Shown here in pieces: positions 62,002-64,000 of a stretch of 64,000 nucleotides of DNA. The stretch lies in contig NZ_KN234745.1 in assembly GCF_000764025.1 (NCBI RefSeq), positions 124,001 through 188,000 on the forward strand. Reading direction: 5' to 3'. The translations under genes were made by a program, and so were the position numbers. The notes under the pieces are model-generated. The model was not told where the DNA came from, did no database searches, and saw only the letters and a list, made by a program, of their open reading frames with translations. Numbering within the stretch: the first letter of the stretch is position 1; each line of letters starts with the position of its first letter. The stretch is from Pseudohaliea rubra DSM 19751 (GTDB taxonomy: Bacteria > Pseudomonadota > Gammaproteobacteria > Pseudomonadales > Halieaceae).

Positions 62002-63881
62002 CAGTAGACCTCAACTTCCGCGCTGGCGCGTAGCGCGCCTTCGTAGGCCCCGATGATGATGCTGCCGTACTCGCCGGCGATACTCCGGCGCAGCTGATTT
62101 TCGCGTTGCGCCGGCAGGTTCTCCAGGCTCCCGGGGGTGACCCGGGTGAGTTCGACCAGAAAGATATCCCCTGCCGGACTGCTGACCAGCTCACGCACCG
62201 GCGCCTCGCCTTCAGGCGGGGGCAAGGTGAAGACCCGGCGCCCCAGGGCAGTTGGCAGCGCATTAGCCGAGCGCGTGGCGCCGAGCTCAACCTGCCATTC
62301 GTACTCCCCTGCACTGGCCAGAGCATCCAGCCTTTCCCCTCCAGCCAGTGCCGCCAGCAGCCGTTCGCCTTCTTCCAGCGCCGCGGCCCGGGCCCGCTCG
62401 GCGGCTATGCGCGTGGCGATCTCGTCGCGCACGGCATCAAGCGGCTGCCGCTCCGGCAGGTGGTGTGCGTCCGCGTGCAAGACAAGATAGCGCTGCGGGG
62501 CAAGCTCAAGTACAGGACTGTTGTGGCGCTCGACCAGTACTTCTTCGGAAAACAAGGCACTTTGCACCCGTGGATCGGCAAAGCGCCCTTCGGCGCCCTC
62601 CCGGGGTATGCCTTCCGCACGCTCTACGGTCAGCCCGAGGGCCTCCGCAGGCGCCGAAAGGTCCTCGGCATTGAAGGCGCGATCTCGCAGGTCTTCCACG
62701 ATCCGCAGCAACTCATCGCGCGCGGCACTCTCGCGCAGGCGCTGGGCGAGCTGGCCCCGCACCTCTTCGAAGCTTACCGCCTTGCCCTCCCGCCGATCGA
62801 GAATCTTGATGATGTGCGTGCCGGCGTCCGTTTCCACCGGCGCGGACACTGCATTAACGGCGAGTGCGCTGATCGCCTGCTCCATGGCGGCCGGGAAGGT
62901 ATCGCCGGCGGTGTAGCCAAGATCCCCCCCCACCGAGGCGGAGCCGATGTCATCGGACAGACGGCCGGCGACGGCGGCAAAATCCTCGTCACCCGTTGCT
63001 GCTGCCTGGGCCTCCGCGATGCGAGCCGCGTAGGCCGCATCGCTCTCGTCATCACTCTGAATGAGCAGGATGTGCGCAACGCGCGCCTCCGTGGGGACGT
63101 CGAAACTGTCGCGGGTGAGGTCGAACTCCTCGCGCAGAGTCTCCTCGCTGACGGGCTCTTCGAAGTCCTCCAGGGTAAGCTCGATGTAACTTACGTCAAC
63201 ACTCTCAGGCGTCATAAAACGCTCGGGATGGTCGTCGTACCACGCAGCAACCGCTTCAGCCTCGACGGTATCCGTTTTATCGAAGCGGTCCACGGGAATC
63301 GCCAGATAGCGCAGGTCCCTCTGCTCGCCGGCTATGCGTGCCTGCAGCGCCAGCTCCGCCGGGGTGGCAAAGTCGCTGGCGGCCAGCCCCGCGCGCAGCT
63401 GGTTGGTAACCAGGTCCTCCCGCAGGCTTTCCTTGAACAGGGCCGGCGTGAAGCCAGCGGTCGCGAGAACGCTGCGGAACAGATCCTGATCAAAGCTGCC
63501 AGCCACTTGAAACTGCTCCATGTCGCCGACAACGGCGCCGATGGTCTGTTCGGCGGTCATCAGCCCGAGGTCACCCGCCGCCTGCACAAGCAACTCCCGC
63601 TGGATCAACGTTTCGATGGCCTGGCCGGTGAGCCGGTCATCGTCGAGGAGTGACGGGTCTGCATCGTCGCCGAGCATCGACAAGAGTTGCCGGCGCTGCA
63701 GGTTGACGGTCTGCTGAACCTCGAAGGCCGTGATCGCCTCGCCGTTGACCTCGGCCACGCCGCTCTGGCCGCCACCGAGCAGAATCGACTCGATGCCGAA
63801 GAGCGCAAAGGAGACAACGATCAGGCCGATGATGACCTTGGCCAGGGTGCCCTGGATATTGGAGCGGATGTTCTGGAGCAT
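62001..63881 (-). CDS. ppiD: Periplasmic folding chaperone / peptidyl-prolyl isomerase PpiD
   Basis: A 626-residue protein with an N-terminal inner-membrane anchor (VIIGLIVVSFALFGIESILL) and a large periplasmic part. The SurA-N-like chaperone region (about 40-220) is followed by a parvulin domain (about 265-360) with ARVAHILLIQSDD, GGDLGYTAGDTFPAAME and TDAGTHIIKILDRREGKA. It helps outer-membrane and secreted proteins fold near the Sec translocon. The length is near E. coli PpiD (623). Confidence 0.95.
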   Translation of the reverse strand: MLQNIRSNIQGTLAKVIIGLIVVSFALFGIESILLGGGQSGVAEVNGEAITAFEVQQTVNLQRRQLLSMLGDDADPSLLDDDRLTGQAIETLIQRELLVQAAGDLGLMTAEQTIGAVVGDMEQFQVAGSFDQDLFRSVLATAGFTPALFKESLREDLVTNQLRAGLAASDFATPAELALQARIAGEQRDLRYLAIPVDRFDKTDTVEAEAVAAWYDDHPERFMTPESVDVSYIELTLEDFEEPVSEETLREEFDLTRDSFDVPTEARVAHILLIQSDDESDAAYAARIAEAQAAATGDEDFAAVAGRLSDDIGSASVGGDLGYTAGDTFPAAMEQAISALAVNAVSAPVETDAGTHIIKILDRREGKAVSFEEVRGQLAQRLRESAARDELLRIVEDLRDRAFNAEDLSAPAEALGLTVERAEGIPREGAEGRFADPRVQSALFSEEVLVERHNSPVLELAPQRYLVLHADAHHLPERQPLDAVRDEIATRIAAERARAAALEEGERLLAALAGGERLDALASAGEYEWQVELGATRSANALPTALGRRVFTLPPPEGEAPVRELVSSPAGDIFLVELTRVTPGSLENLPAQRENQLRRSIAGEYGSIIIGAYEGALRASAEVEVY

Positions 63882-63925
63882 GGTGAGTCGCAGTCGCGTT
63901 AGTCAGGAATGACAGTGTCGGATAC

Positions 63926-63953
63926 AAAAAGAGCGCACCCGTTGAGTGCGCTC
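63926..63953 (-). terminator. Rho-independent terminator of a gene beyond the window
   Basis: GAGCGCAC and GTGCGCTC pair over 8 bp around CCGTTGA, followed on the minus strand by five T residues. It ends a minus-strand transcript whose gene lies past 64000. By analogy with E. coli (hupB upstream of ppiD) that gene may encode HU, but no coding sequence can be read in the last 47 bases. The ppiD promoter must lie between 63882 and this hairpin, or transcription reads through. Confidence 0.8.
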
Positions 63954-64000
63954 CCTGTGCCGGAGCTACCTGGCTCGCCCCGGTGCCGGCCGTGGATCGT

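Overview
This is a high-GC, densely coded stretch of bacterial chromosome that reads as a gammaproteobacterium, probably marine or halophilic and aerobic. The lineage inference rests on gene content and order: the methyltransferase-rnhA-dnaQ run divergent from gloB-mltD, NfuA, SohB, NudC, AvtA, PpiD, DUF2970, and CysI followed by DUF934. Finer placement (Halieaceae-like or Chromatiales-like) is a guess. About 51 protein genes are supported. I see no tRNA, rRNA, CRISPR, insertion sequence or prophage. Many genes overlap by 1-23 bases. Long open frames antisense to real genes are common and were discarded as high-GC shadows.

Layout. 1-13.2 kb: the end of a siroheme-synthesis gene, tail-specific protease Prc, a SIMPL-domain protein, a DUF6702/M1-peptidase pair, two formylglycine sulfatases around a metallo-beta-lactamase-fold hydrolase, then an SDR without its catalytic tyrosine and a zinc-free MDR oxidoreductase. 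13.2-13.85 kb: the longest gene-free stretch, with an AT-rich palindrome, DnaA-box-like 9-mers and hairpins. 13.85-19.8 kb: a complete sulfide/sulfane-sulfur oxidation module. A FisR-type sigma54 activator is divergent from a persulfide dioxygenase, a DUF442-sulfide:quinone oxidoreductase fusion and a SulP anion permease; a dyad operator and a -24/-12 promoter lie between. 19.8-21.7 kb: SohB and NudC. 21.8-29.2 kb: a nine-gene Mrp-like cation/proton antiporter operon with three MrpD/NuoL-type subunits and an unrecognised 83-residue membrane protein. 29.3-33.4 kb: dnaQ, rnhA, a methyltransferase, gloB and mltD. 33.4-37.6 kb: an RND efflux pair. 37.7-43.6 kb: an AddAB-like helicase/nuclease pair.

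43.7-53.3 kb: DAHP synthase, NfuA with an IscR-like operator on its promoter, cobalamin-dependent MetH, a DUF2970 protein, a 38-residue membrane ORF not called by usual length cut-offs, assimilatory sulfite reductase CysI with DUF934, and a CPA2 antiporter. 53.4-61.3 kb: etfBA and, 4.2 kb further on, ETF:ubiquinone oxidoreductase. Between them is a tightly coupled sulfotransferase / lipid-type glycosyltransferase / deacetylase-fold / AvtA run of unknown product. 61.3-64 kb: DUF1285, PpiD and a terminator belonging to a gene outside the window.

How they work together. Sulfur is the recurring theme: siroheme synthesis supplies CysI; FisR controls oxidation of sulfide and persulfide to sulfite; MetH uses homocysteine; NfuA builds Fe-S clusters that CysI, ETF-QO and the AddB-like nuclease need; sulfatases and a sulfotransferase release and attach sulfate. 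SQR and ETF-QO both feed electrons to quinone, and the Mrp-like complex and CPA2 antiporter exchange cations against the resulting proton gradient. The best candidates for something new are the sulfotransferase-GT-deacetylase-AvtA operon, the 13.2-13.85 kb non-coding region, the 38-residue ORF, and the regulatory details of the sulfide locus.
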